Shown here: in pieces, positions 18,532 through 30,633 of the stretch | Numbering within the stretch: position 1 is the stretch's first letter | Layout of the letters: each line of letters begins with the position of its first letter | Origin: Chrysomallon squamiferum | Lineage: Eukaryota > Mollusca > Gastropoda > Neomphalida > Peltospiridae | DNA: 62,500 nt | Reading direction: 5' to 3' | NCBI GenBank assembly: GCA_012295275.1 | Contig: CM022673.1 | Location: 8,725,311 to 8,787,810, forward strand | Program-made: the position numbers and the translations under genes | Notes under the pieces: generated by a model | Told to the model about the DNA's origin: nothing | Seen by the model: only the letters and a program-made list of their open reading frames with translations | Databases searched by the model: none

Positions 18532-19083
18532 GCTCAAGATAATAAAAAATAATAAAAAATTGTAGGAGCAGCAGCAATAACAAAAGTAAACAAATAAGTG
18601 ATTTATGGTAAATAAATTAACTAATCCTTTATTACGATTAGTAATGATTTTCAGTGTCACATATTATGATATTAGCGTTGGACTTTCCTACTTTCATTTT
18701 CAAGCTTAACATTAGTAAAGGGGAATTCTCGTCTAATTTTACGTTATATCTTCTTTATTTCGAAAAATAATTTATAAAACAAATGGAAATAAGTGACATT
18801 TTTACAAATTAACTAATTATAATGTGGTATCATTAAAAAATATTTCGTTTCTTTTGATCACGTGACCTGTGTTTTTGCAGGTTATATATCCAATATGTGC
18901 ATTATCCATCGGCCCTGGTGTCTGGGCATGTGGTTGGCGTGTTGAGTCGAGAGTCGCACCACAGTGAGTTCGAATCGCCCTCCGAGCACTGTGATGTACT
19001 TCAGTCACTGCGCTTTCTGCTGTTCATGTCACTGGGTCAACACTTAAATCCACTACCCTCTTTTCATATTTTTTGTTTATTTT
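18360..19083 (+). mobile_element. dispersed repeat copy 2: GA-rich head plus ~550 bp body
   Basis: Second copy of the 16.4 kb element in the same orientation. The GA-rich head (18360-18528) is longer and impure, with GGGAGG and GACAGA interruptions and a pure run from about 18464. The body (18531-19083) keeps the B box at 18968-18976. Small differences include loss of one AGC unit and GTCATC to ATTATG near the middle. Two dispersed insertions or a local duplication are both possible; different sequence 5' of each GA tract favours separate insertions. Confidence 0.7.
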
Positions 19084-19206
19084 AAAATATTTATTCCTTT
19101 TCTATAATTATCGATATCATTCTTAAATCAAAATGTTTTAAATTCGTATAAATAAATATTTTTTATTTATGATAAATTATTAATTTTAATTTTTTTTTAT
19201 CTTTAA

Positions 19207-19519
19207 GAACAGAGAGATAAATCAGTTCTTCCAATATTTATTTTGTTGAGGTTCATATCACTGGTACGACACTTAAATCGATTACCCTTTTTCTATTTTT
19301 TTTATAACATTATTATCATCATCATCATCATCATCATCACTATTTATACCACCATTATCACCTTCCAAGCACTGATTAAGATGCTTCCAAGCACTGATAT
19401 GTAGACCATAAATTCAAATATACATACAAACACATACAAAACATACAAGTTATATACATACATATTATTATTATTATTTGTTTACCTTGATGGATACAGA
19501 GATAAGTCAGTTCTTCCAT
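19207..19519. repeat. small local duplications
   Basis: An ACAGAGATAA-TCAGTTCTTCCA motif occurs at about 19209-19232 and again at 19496-19518. A CTTCCAAGCACTGAT motif occurs twice, 22 bp apart, at 19362-19398. Confidence 0.6.
19251..19295 (+). repeat. decayed 3' tail of the same repeat
   Basis: About 45 bp (GTTCATATCACTGGTACGAC and following) match the last part of the two copies (at 16987 and 19021) with several substitutions, just upstream of a T run. Probably a third, older and truncated relative. Confidence 0.5.
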
Positions 19520-19540
19520 ACATATATACATGCATCCATG

Positions 19541-19571
<31 letters not shown>

Positions 19572-19619
19572 CTAATCACCCATTCACCCATAACACATAA
19601 TTTTATATATATTTCTACT

Positions 19620-19623
<4 letters not shown>

Positions 19624-19663
<40 letters not shown>

Positions 19664-19675
19664 TGTGTGTCACTC

Positions 19676-19772
<97 letters not shown>
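19624..19772. repeat. (GT)n-(CT)n-(CA)n compound microsatellite
   Basis: GT run (19624-19670), CT run (about 19678-19733), then CA run (19734-19772). The GT and CA arms are inverted complements around the CT block, so a hairpin is possible. Confidence 0.95.
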
Positions 19773-19774
<2 letters not shown>

Positions 19775-20570
19775 CTCCTTTCCTCATGGATAACTTTACA
19801 TCTTCATTTCATTTTAAAAGCAATTATTTACTTAAACCTAAAAGGTTCACCAATGTACATATCCACAAATTCCCATACACCCGGGAATTAACGTTTACTA
19901 TCTATCCATTAAAAAATTCCCCGCTGTTCTTGACCCGCCATTACCGAACATGACCCGTCTGGGCTTTTTTTTTTTTTACGTTTCTGGCGCAACGCTTACG
20001 TGAAATACACTATCGCTCCTTAAGTATTCTGAAATTCTCCTCGACCTTCATCACGTATAGAAATGTTAGCGCGGCCGTTGAGTGTTTTACGATTATTAAG
20101 AAATGATCAAATGGCCATTGCTACAAACAAGTGTTTTTGTCTTAACCTTTGTGCGAGGCACGAACCGAGCCGCTATTGCAAATAGAGCTGCGAAGATGGA
20201 AGGAAAATTATACTGGATTTTTTATTGGCAAATGATTTTAACGGCCAAACTGCACATTTCTATTGCATTTTATGACTTAGTGTTAAATGAATCTTGCCAT
20301 AAAAGACGGCAGTATCATGTATGAAGGAATTATATTATCGAAAGACCAGCTCGAAGGATTTGGCGTCCAGATTAAATTTTCTGACAATGGACGTAAGAAG
20401 ACTCGTGTCTGAATATAGCGTGGGTCGCAAAGGTTAAAAATAATAACGTATGAAGAGATACGGGCCAGACAGCGAGTCATGCAGCTCAAGTCAGATGGTT
20501 AGCAATTTGAACGATTATTCGTTTTATTGCGTCTATGATAATAAATTGATGCATGGATGAATGAACAGAT

Positions 20571-20607
<37 letters not shown>

Positions 20608-20608
20608 G

Positions 20609-20674
<66 letters not shown>

Positions 20675-22125
20675 TTGTGTGTATTATTATTATTATTATT
20701 ATTAGTAGTTGTAGTAGTAGTACTTGTAGTAGTAACAGTAGAAGTAGTAATAATAGTGCTAGTAGCGGTAGATGTAAATGTACTAGTATTAGAATAGGTA
20801 GTAGAACTAACAGTAGTAGGGTACTGAGCTAGCAGTAGCAGTAATAGTAGTAGTATTCGTAGTGGTATTAGTAGTAGTAAAATAAAAATTAAGAATAAAA
20901 ACATTTGTTTATTATTCTTGTTATCAGTTTATATAGTAGACATAAAACAACTAAACTCATTCAATTTTTTATTTACCAACAAAAGAAATTAATTTTCACT
21001 TGTCCAGCAGCAATGAAAAACAACAACAACAACAAAAAAAAAAAAAAAACAAAAAACCTGAATTATCTATGCATACCTAAAAATAACTTGGAATGTCTGC
21101 TACCCGAATATAATAATGTAGGTTCATCTACTGATGTCACCTATATTAACTTTATTACCTACAAATGATGAGATGAGAAGAGGACAGTTTTAATATGACA
21201 TCTGCTGTCGCAGTCATTTCAACGTAATCACTGACAAGCGAAAGTTCCTGCGACAGTTAATATTGTTAACATGAAGACACATAATTAAATAATTTACAGT
21301 AATGAGTAGCTTACATACAGAAATGAATGATACGATAATAGTAGGTTTCAGATTTTATGGACGTCAGTTTTATTACTGGGGTATAGTTTATTATTAGCAA
21401 AAGTTGATCGCCACAACTAAAAAAAAAAAAAAAAAAATTGTTATGAAGACCAGTGATGACCTCACAAGAGTCAGATAGCGCTGACAATATTGGAACATAT
21501 AACATCTTCGGATAACGGTCCTTCTAACGGCAGAATATCCTCTTCTCACATTTTCCAATCTTTGGCCCCCATTAGGTTCGTGCCAGGTTCAGCCTGAGTA
21601 ACCTGCTGCAACTTTTTCCTTCTTCATTACTCATGCAGATTGACCATTAGTTCCTGCCCTTTGTTTTATTGCAAAACAATGAGCTGGTTTAAAACCTATC
21701 TCTTTTTAACGACCACACTATGAATTGTTATCCACTTCAATCTCTTTCCGTCTGGTTGTGTATCTGTCTCGAGTACAAAACGATCTGTTCAGCGACAAAA
21801 TGAAATGTAATAGAACTTCTTCCAGCCAAAAATAATTGGCCTTCGGGTGTGAGGGCAAGTACCTACTTTCCGGGAACGACCATTTTGGAGCGAAACCATT
21901 GGTCGTCTTGTACCACTGTCTCATCGTAAACAGTATACCAATACAAATGTTAAAAGAAATATTATGTGATGTTTTGTCGGCGTAAAATTCCTATAAAAGA
22001 TACTTCACTATTAATAATACAAAAATTAATAATAATTCTTGGTACTGAATAGCTGATGACAGAAATTATCAATGTTCTCTAATTGTTTATATATATAACA
22101 AAGATTATATATATAGATATATATG
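19773..22125. other. intergenic, no gene supported
   Basis: Ordinary DNA at 19790-20530, then (TA)n/(GT)n at 20572-20682, an (AGT)-rich patch 20700-20880, poly-A at 21035-21050 and 21419-21437, and ordinary DNA at 21440-21960. A frame starting at 20103 has a hydrophobic start that could mimic a signal peptide for the gene at 22.4 kb, but it has no suitable phase-1 donor. Confidence 0.45.
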
Positions 22126-22311
22126 TGTGCGTGTGTGTATGTGTATATATATATATATGTATGTAAACATGTATGTATGTATGTATATGTTTGTATGTAT
22201 GTATATGTATGTATCTGTATGTATGTATGTATGTATATATATGTATGTATGTATCTGTATGTATATATGTATGTATACAAGTATGTATGTATGTATGTGT
22301 ATACATGCCTA
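22126..22311. repeat. (GTAT)n microsatellite
   Basis: GTAT array with GTATCT and TATATA interruptions, ending about 50 bp before the first recognised exon of the orphan gene. One frame of this array runs open into that exon. Confidence 0.95.
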
Positions 22312-22363
22312 TGTGTTTGTGTTTCTTGTTTATCTAAACGTGTGTTTTGTTGTATAATTTTAG

Positions 22364-22523
22364 TATTTCACATTGTGAGATGCGTGGGAGGACTCTGCTC
22401 ACGGTCCTTCTCACAGTCCTGTAGTCCCACCATCAAAACTCTGGGAACCTACACTGACCCCGTCCAAGAGTTTGAGGTGATGTTACCAGCAGACACCAGA
22501 TTCTCCCTGAAAACTGCCTGCAG
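22364..22523 (+). CDS. orphan gene, exon A
   Basis: Acceptor TATAATTTTAG before 22364, donor GTAAAC after 22523. Reads from FHIVRCVGGLC to SLKTAC with four cysteines. Begins with the last two bases of a codon and ends after two bases. Confidence 0.7.
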
Positions 22524-23230
22524 GTAAACAGGAGGAGGTTTTATCTTAATATTTATGTTTCAACCGGTTACATTTAGTTAAAATAACAAGTAATTTTATT
22601 AGCCAATCAAAGTTATTGAAATTTTAAATTGACGAAACAAAGTAATTATATCAACTAATCAAATTTATTGACACATTTAATTAAAATAATGATATAATTA
22701 TATCAGCCAATCAAATGTATTGAAACATTTCATTTAAATTAGGATTTTTTATTTCAGCCAATCAAATTTCAAATAAACCTTTTAAGTGTAATTATTATTA
22801 TTATCAAATTTCTAGAAAAAAAGACCTAAAATAACATGTTTTATTTAAACCATTCAGTATCTTTAAAATGTTTAAATAAAAACACCACTATTTACTTAAG
22901 CCGGGTTAATTTAGAACTGCACTCAAAGATATTTTAAAAATAATAATGTACATTCATCTTTCAACTGGTTTCACTGGCCAATACATTTTCTGTTGACAAT
23001 AGAACAACTCTTTAACTGTGAAAAAAAACAAGCTGTTTCTCAGTGTAAAAATAACTATTTTAATTTGAATGAATCACGGCTTATTGTTTCAGACACTACT
23101 CAGACTACGAAGACTGTGTGGAAACATACGGAGATAACTGCACAGAGGTACTGAAAGATACAGAGATATTTCACACCGTGTTTAAACCACTCTGTCGTGA
23201 AAATTATAAACGTGAGTAAATAGACTACTA

Positions 23231-23281
<51 letters not shown>

Positions 23282-23422
23282 ATGTTACTGCTGCTGCTGC
23301 TACTTCAAACACTTTCTCTGTTTATGTATATGTTTTTATCTTCTTTTCTGTGTGTCTTCTGTTGCTATTATTATTGTTGTTGTTGTTGTTACTGTTTATT
23401 ATTATTATTATTATTGTTGTTG

Positions 23423-23462
<40 letters not shown>

Positions 23463-24907
23463 TATTATGTTTTAATTTATTTATCTACGTAAGACATAAG
23501 CATATTAAAACATTCCTCCCCCATGTAAACTTGTTGCTATAACCAAGCTCACAACTAACAGCCAGTGAAGAAGCTTAAGGGCACAATCCTACTTCGTGAA
23601 TTAATGCTGTCTGAATGTCAGTGTTTTTAACCTGTAATTGTTTTTATCTCTGTACAAAGCGTTAATTACATGTTGACATTACTACGACCGGCTTGTGTAA
23701 ACACGACCTAATGTGGCATGTAGTAAAACTGAGTGAATGAAATGAAAAGTTTTTTTTTATATTGATGTAGACCATAAAAGAACTTCTGTTAACATGGGCT
23801 AGTTAATCGATTATTTTAATCGATCGATCAGTGAAAAGGGAAGAAAAAAGTATGATAGGTACAAAGAGAAGAAGAAGAAAAAAGGGTGAGGTAGGAAAGA
23901 AGGGAATCAGAATGTCGCAGAAATCTGTTTCTTTGTATGTTAGTATTTGCGTGTGCGTATCTGTATGTGTGTGAGTGTGTGCGCTTATTTATGCGTGCAT
24001 TTGTACGTACCATATCTGACTGATGATATGTGGTCTTAAGAGTCCATTCCTGTTGGTGTGACCATTAGGTTAATTCCCGTTCCATCCACTGCTCCAAAGT
24101 CCGTGTCTCAGAATTTGTGATATGTGTTATACTGCATATTGAATAATGTGTTTTAAAGATTCATAACAAAAGTTCATTTAACAGCGATCTGATTTGTATC
24201 TGTTGTGTTACATTATATATTCTTCGAAATTAATATATAACTGTAATAGTAAAGCAGAGACTTACAATTTTAATTTTATTCTGAAAAAAAGTTTTGTGCA
24301 AACTTAAAACGAATCCTGACAAACTGAGTAAATGGCTGTAAACTAGTTGTATACTCAGTCTGTTATGACTATTTTTGCGATAAAAAATGATAATATATTA
24401 TCCTTATAAATTTGATATATTTCAGCCATTTTCATTTATAGCAAAGACTAATGACTATACACAGATAAAACAATCATTTGGAGTATACGAAACATATTTA
24501 GGTGTTTGTATTTGCCACAAAAAGCTATCATTTTGTTTAAAATGCTTCGAAGGATAGTAAATTTATATTATATTCATAGGAAACGAAACTGTTATGACAG
24601 TCTTGTTTTTTTTTCTGTTTTAGAATATCTGTCTCATCTCGACTGTTACAGAAGAATGAAGAAATATTTTGGAACTTGTAGAAGAAAAAGACGTTCAAAA
24701 ATGCCGAGCGGAATTCAGTCTTCACGTGGCAGCTACTGGTGCAGGTGTGTGTATGTGTGCGTGTGTGTGTGTATGTGTGTGTGAGTGCGCGTGAATATGC
24801 AGGAATACATGATTATATTTATCATTTTTTTTGTATGCGTTGGTATAGGTAACTGTACGTGCGGGTGTTTGTACATTAGTATGCATATGTATATTCGAGT
24901 ATGTGTG

Positions 24908-24997
<90 letters not shown>

Positions 24998-26311
24998 TAT
25001 ATGAATATTCTTGTATTCAACATTTGTTATTTTTAAATTACTAATACCTAAGTAAATTTAATACTCCTACTGTGTGCTCAAAATAATAAATACGAAATCC
25101 CAACAGATGATCATTTTCACATTTCCATGATGATCCAAATTTACTAATATTCAGACAGCATATTTTACTATTGATCTGCTGTTGACCTTTGTAATATGAT
25201 TTGACCATCATTTAGACGTTCATTAGTTGTTGTTTTTCAAGATGTAATTCAAGCTTTCAAAGCCAGCCTCGGAGATACCGAAAGAGATCTATACAAGTTT
25301 CATTATCTGGCGAAAAACACGTGTTATTTCACTACTTCATTACAGTAATAAGTTTATGTATTACAATCAATATGTTAAAAAATGGTCTTTAAGCAGCTGT
25401 TGCTTGGTAACTATATGTGAAACACACAACTCGAGGCAGTATCTATCAACCAATCAATCATATAAAGATGTTTATTTTCACTGAAGATTCTCAGAATTCT
25501 CTGGTAGTCACAGATTGAGTCCACTGAAGGCGAGCTTAAACAGTCATCTGATGGAAACATACCAAAAATATAAGCATGTGTGTGTTAAGAATTAAAATTA
25601 AAGGTTTGAATCTACGTCAAGCATTTTGTTGTGACATTAAGTTGTGATATTTTATTTCAGTCAAATTCCTTTTCTTATTATGCCCATGGCATGACTGCTG
25701 AAGGTTACAAATGTATTAATTTGTAAGAAAACAATATGTTATTGTTATTCATCATCTTTTTTTTTTTCTTTTTCTTCACTCGTTGTTGTTGTTGTTTTGT
25801 TAATACAGATTATCAAAGAACCGAGATGAGATCTTTTCAGTTCCCACACACAAAGTATTAAACATTCTTTATAAACAACTAAATCAGAAACCAAACTATA
25901 TATATCTTTACATAACTAGCCTTCAGTTATCTTCATTTTTTTAATTATTTTTTTTAATTTTATTTTTTCAGAATTACCGGCGACTTTATTACCTGTATGT
26001 ACAGTAACATTGCTCTGGGATGCTCTATCGAGGCTGCTAACGTTTATTTAGCAATTATAAATAAAACAATCGAGACACTTCCGCACACGGGAGCGCCATG
26101 CGCATTCGCACATCCGCTTGACCTTCTGAAGACGACGACACCACCTGTTGCAGCAACGTCGCCGTTGTACATGCTGCGAGATGCGGAGCAAGTATCGAAT
26201 GGACAATACAAGTCTGTGAATCCGGTCCACAATTCTCAAGGAAATTTATGCATATCTGTAATGTTTATATTAATACATTTATTATTTTTTTCCTACGAAA
26301 ATATTTTATGA
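22364..26311 (+). CDS. cysteine-rich secreted, probably GPI-anchored protein, unrecognised (4 exons seen, 5' end uncertain)
   Basis: Exons 22364-22523, 23093-23211, 24624-24744 and 25972-26311 join in frame through GT-AG introns and end at TGA 26309-26311, giving about 246 codons. I do not recognise the family. The first three and the start of the last exon form a compact ectodomain with about twelve cysteines (motifs CVGGLC, ACRHYSDYEDC, PLC, HLDCYRR, FGTC, YWC, ITC, ALGC, PC). A basic RRKRRSK stretch in exon 3 could be a processing site. After a Thr/Pro/Ala linker the chain ends in a hydrophobic tail (CISVMFILIHLLFF), as in GPI-anchor signals. The spacing loosely recalls helical cysteine-rich extracellular domains such as DUF19, but this is weak. 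The first exon opens in mid-codon, so a signal-peptide exon lies further upstream, or translation begins at ATG 22291, in frame without an intron. It converges on ZDHHC17. Confidence 0.7.
22601..22770. repeat. ~52 bp tandem repeat with CCAAT motif in intron
   Basis: AGCCAATCAAA-type motif followed by TTATTGA recurs at 22601, 22653, 22705 and 22756, a period of 51-52 bp. The copies are diverged between these anchors. Confidence 0.7.
23093..23211 (+). CDS. orphan gene, exon B
   Basis: Acceptor TTGTTTCAG, donor GTGAGT. Encodes HYSDYEDCVETYGDNC through PLCRENYK; three cysteines. The frame is fixed by the join to exon A. Confidence 0.75.
23222..23466. repeat. (TAC)n and (TTA/TTG)n microsatellites in intron
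   Basis: About 19 TAC units start 11 bp after the donor of exon B, then CTG, TTG and TTA runs to about 23466. Confidence 0.9.
24624..24744 (+). CDS. orphan gene, exon C
   Basis: Acceptor TTTTCTGTTTTAG, donor GTGTGT. Encodes YLSHLDCYRRMKKYFGTC, the basic RRKRRSK run, and a final SYWC. It is followed directly by a TG array. Confidence 0.75.
24911..24995. repeat. (GA)n microsatellite in intron
   Basis: About 42 uninterrupted GA units in the intron between exons C and D. Confidence 0.97.
25972..26311 (+). CDS. orphan gene, last exon D
   Basis: T-rich acceptor TTTTTTCAG before 25972. Encodes ITGDFITCMYSNIALGCSIE, a Thr/Pro/Ala-rich stalk (LLKTTTPPVAATSP), then a C-terminal hydrophobic tail ending at TGA. 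GC content rises in the stalk. AATAAA motifs follow near 26523-26540, at the end of the (AAT)n array. Confidence 0.8.
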
Positions 26312-26459
26312 TTTCATTCCATCTCATTTACGTGCTACCAAAGAATGACATATTTTAATATGGAGAATATAAATATCTAGATCACGTATTAAACTATTTT
26401 AAATGCTGAGAATAAGGTTTATTACATCATTGACTATTATTTAATTTATTTCGATAGAC

Positions 26460-26534
<75 letters not shown>

Positions 26535-26542
26535 AATAAAAA
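26460..26542. repeat. (AAT)n microsatellite
   Basis: About 22 AAT units then AAATAAAT; offers AATAAA poly-A signals for the orphan gene. Confidence 0.95.
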
Positions 26543-27144
26543 ATTCAAAATCATATATATGGTAGAAATCATTAATAACTATTTATTTATTTAATTAACG
26601 ATATAAATTAACTTTCTTGTAACAAATTACCGTATCTACTCCAAATCAGGCATCATTTATGAATAACAGCCCAAAGAAAAGAAATTCATTTTTTTTTTAT
26701 TATTATTTTTTGTTTTTTTTATATGTTTTTAAAATAGAAATTAGAATAAAAAATAAAACAAAATAAGCGAACTTCCAATAAGTGGATTCCGACAATCAAA
26801 GAATTAAATATACTGCATATCAGAAAACAGAGAAAAAAAAAATCAAAAAATCTTTAAATTGATTAGTTTTGTTTTAGAAAGCTTTTAATGTCTGCTGTTT
26901 CATCTTTTCGTGGTTTGGATGTAATATTGTATAATTAGTGTATATTAGTTAATTATACATGTATTGTGGAAAAAGTAAAATTGAAATAATGTATGAAATT
27001 GATTAATAAACACACCCACACCCACACAGATGTACGTAGGTGTCTAACAAGTTCTATTTTATGTGCTCATAGTCAATAACTAATGTCTTGTTATTTAATT
27101 TTTATGCTTGTTTATCATTTTGTTACAACCTTCATTAATTATTA

Positions 27145-27182
<38 letters not shown>

Positions 27183-29160
27183 TTCAAAGTTAGAGAAGTA
27201 AATGATTCAATTCAAAGTTATGTAAATAAAACAATCCCACACAAACCTCTGCTACATATACAAATATATATATATATTACTCTTTTGTAGAAATGTTATT
27301 TTGTTATGTAAATAACTAAGTAATAATCTGTTGTATGATGTAGTTATGTTCTTAACATCTGGAAATAAATAATGTACAGCGACAGAAAATATTCAGTAAT
27401 CTTGCAGTATTCTGTATTTAAAAGTTGTTTTTGTGTGCTATTATTAGAAATATATATAATAGTACTGTTACTACTACTAATAACTGTTATAATGGTAAAG
27501 TAAAATAATGAAATGTATAAAAATGTCCAGACTGTTACTGTCATTAATGAATTTAAATTCCATGCAAGTAAATGTTTTGACTGATGAAGACAACATGCAC
27601 ATATAGTTACACAAGTTTGTATGTTGACCATTACAAAAATATTACAAACTGCAAATCAATTCCAAAGGTTTGAAACCAAAAAAACACCCCAACAAAACCT
27701 ATATTTTTATTTATTATTATTAATTTATTGATTTATTTTACCATTTTAAATAAAAAAAAACGATTTTTATGTCATTTCAGGAATTTTGTATATCATATTT
27801 CAGTCTTGTTTATAATTGTATGTATTCTAGTGAATGAAATAATTGTAAAAAAAAATTGTATTATGTAATTAAAATGAATATGATATTTGATAAGACATGT
27901 TTTTGTGTTGCCTGTTTTATTCTGTCCATTTTCTTTCTTCTTTTTCTTATTTATTTATTTATTAATTTATTTGTTTATTTATAATTTATTTTATTTTATA
28001 ACAATCTCTGGCAAAATCTATTACCTACACAATTTTATAAATTTTCACCAGAATAAACAAGTATTCCATCCTCATAATGCACATAAAAGTTTATAATAAT
28101 AATAATAATAATAATAATGTTTTTCACAGAACTAAAAATATTTCCAAAACACATTTTTTTTTCATAACAGTGATATTTCATGTTTCTTTAATTCCACAAG
28201 CATGTTATAATAATAAAAAAAAAAAAAAAAAAAATCCACATGATAATAAATATCATTAATGATTTAGAAACATAAAACGCTGTTTTATTATCTATATTTA
28301 TTATCGGCATGTATTTAGAATTTCTAAAAATGATGAAGTTGTATAGAAGACTTGTCTGTCTTATTTTAAAACTCACATCACCTAATTAAGATTACACATA
28401 TATAAAAAAACATATTGATCACAGACTCTGTATAAAAATAACAAGTAATCAATGATGTAAGCTATTTTGTCATGAAGAGAAGAAGAAAAAATTATTCTGG
28501 AAAAAATAATGAAAAATTAAAGCTACAGGTTATGGTTAAGATAATACATTATCAATATAGAGTATTTCACTGCAGTTATAAATATTGTTATTTTTTCTTC
28601 TCAGTGACATAAACTAATTTAAAAAAATGTAAACTATGTAACAGTACAAAAAATGAGCAGCAATTTGAAGATAAATATTAAAATTATTATTTATACCATT
28701 TTACAAAAATTGTTATTATTTATTTACTATTTTTTTTTAAAGAGTAGCCACACACATATAAACACACCAAAAAACAGACAAATTATGTCAAAAATAAAAA
28801 AACATTTTTCTCTTATATTTTTAAATAAGAATATAACAAAAAAGTTTATGTATTAAATATATAAATTTGTTCTCTGAATATTCATCATATTATAATAACA
28901 ATGGAAGAAAATGAATATAAATATTAATTAACAAATCTAATTTAGACTGAATTACAAGAACATACAGATAGAGGGACTTATAACATACTGATAAAGAAGA
29001 CAAAAATATGAACATTACAATTCAATGTCTACCTCTGGTATGAGAAGATAATCTATTAATTCTATTAAAATCCAAAATCTAAACCTTAAGATTATAAGTA
29101 TTTATTTCCCTTCTTCAAAGGATGACATAACAAATTAAAAAATAAGTAAAATAAAATACT

Positions 29161-29162
29161 AA

Positions 29163-29219
<57 letters not shown>

Positions 29220-29221
29220 TC

Positions 29222-29263
<42 letters not shown>

Positions 29264-29374
29264 GTCATAGTAATAAAATCTAAAAAAGAAAAATATTAAT
29301 TTCTGCAATATATCTAGAAATAATGGATAATACTGCACAGAACTGAGCAAACTGCACTGGAATAGCAGATATAG

Positions 29375-29403
<29 letters not shown>
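29161..29403. repeat. (AAT)n microsatellites
   Basis: Two AAT blocks (29161-29272, interrupted once by AAATAATC, and 29376-29403) in the presumed 3' flank of ZDHHC17. Confidence 0.95.
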
Positions 29404-29405
<2 letters not shown>

Positions 29406-29974
29406 ATGGTTAATTTTAATTTTAAAAATGTATCATTACCATTCATTTATAATTTTAATTTTACTTAATCAGAATCAAAAGCTACAACAAATATTACCTT
29501 CCTATGATTTTTATTTAAAAAACTAAAACAAAATATCAAAAAAACCCATTCATCTTTATAATGTATATAAAATCAGTAACAAAAAATATTCAGCATGTAA
29601 CACTTTGTCCAAACAACAAAACAATATAAAAATAAAAATAAATGGTTCAATTGTCCTCATGAGGTTGTTTTTTTGGGGTGGGTTTTCAGCTCAATATTAA
29701 GTGTACTCATGGTCTTGACAAAATGTATCTTTTAATCTCGGCAACTGAAGTCCAAACTTTTCTAATGATAAAGTATCACAATGATAGGACAGGCATCACT
29801 AATGACGTAGGTAAAAATAAAAGATGAACAAACTCTTTAAACTCTTTTATGCTATTATCTTGCCCTTAGTCTTTTTTTTTCTCTCTTCTTTTCATATACA
29901 CTGGTATATTGGTCATAAACATATATTTATGTTTTATCATTTTATTAATTCATATATATATATATTATTCCTCC

Positions 29975-29980
29975 TTTATT
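29975..29980 (-). promoter_or_regulatory. candidate poly-A signal of ZDHHC17
   Basis: AATAAA on the minus strand, about 140 nt past the stop codon; a second lies at 29941-29946. Which is used cannot be decided from sequence alone. Confidence 0.4.
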
Positions 29981-30118
29981 ATCAGCAAAGGTCAGTCATG
30001 GTGAATAAAAATAAGTCTTCACTGACTTGAAGCAATACAAAATCTATTTCAGCTGTTTGTTCCCATGTATATATATTATGTGAACACTTTTATTATTAGT
30101 AAAAATGTTAAGTATTTT

Positions 30119-30284
30119 CTAAACAAACTGGTAATTTTCTCTTGCAGCATTAAATGGAATTCTCTGAAAAAGACTCTCGCTGTCCTCTATGGTGTACCTA
30201 GTTGTCCAGTCTATTCTGCTGGGTCGAATCAGACCACAGCACTGGAAATCTAAAACATCTATCAAATTTCTGAGTACTCCTCGA
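30119..30284 (-). CDS. ZDHHC17: ZDHHC17 exon 15 (stop)
   Basis: Residues 591-645, [20 protein letters not shown] then the conserved DWTTRYTIE, and a lineage-specific tail ending YQFV before TAG. Human ends YQLV, so the last residues are conserved too. Confidence 0.95.
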
Positions 30285-30575
30285 CTGAAATTAGAAAAAA
30301 ACAAAACACTCTGTACTGGATTATATAAAACAATTTATGTTTCAGAGTGATGTATATGAGACACAAGATGAAATGTTAATTTTCGCACATTTTATTAGTA
30401 ATTTATAATTTTGCTGATGTCCATTTTATTCAAAGTCAAAAGAAAATTAATTGAATTTCTGTATGGATAATAATTTTGGGTGGATATTCTGTTTATGATT
30501 ATGTATGTCTTTTAATTTAATTTAATTTTTTTTTTATATATTAAAAACAGCTTTATAATAGTCATAGTAGTAGTC

Positions 30576-30633
<58 letters not shown>

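Larger units (their letters stand above)
26312..30118. other. convergent intergenic region, no gene seen
   Basis: Very AT-rich spacer between two gene 3' ends. It holds (AAT)n at 26460-26527, (GA)n at 27147-27180, (AAT)n at 28096-28119 and poly-A near 28216-28233, with more (AAT)n at 29161-29272 and 29376-29403. It probably includes 3' UTRs of both neighbours. No exon supported. Confidence 0.6.

Noticed and set aside
20103-20324. Plus-strand open frame beginning MIKWPLLQTSVFVLTFVRG, a possible signal-peptide exon for the orphan gene
   Set aside because: No donor in phase 1 with acceptable consensus follows the hydrophobic part, and the rest of the frame is not protein-like.
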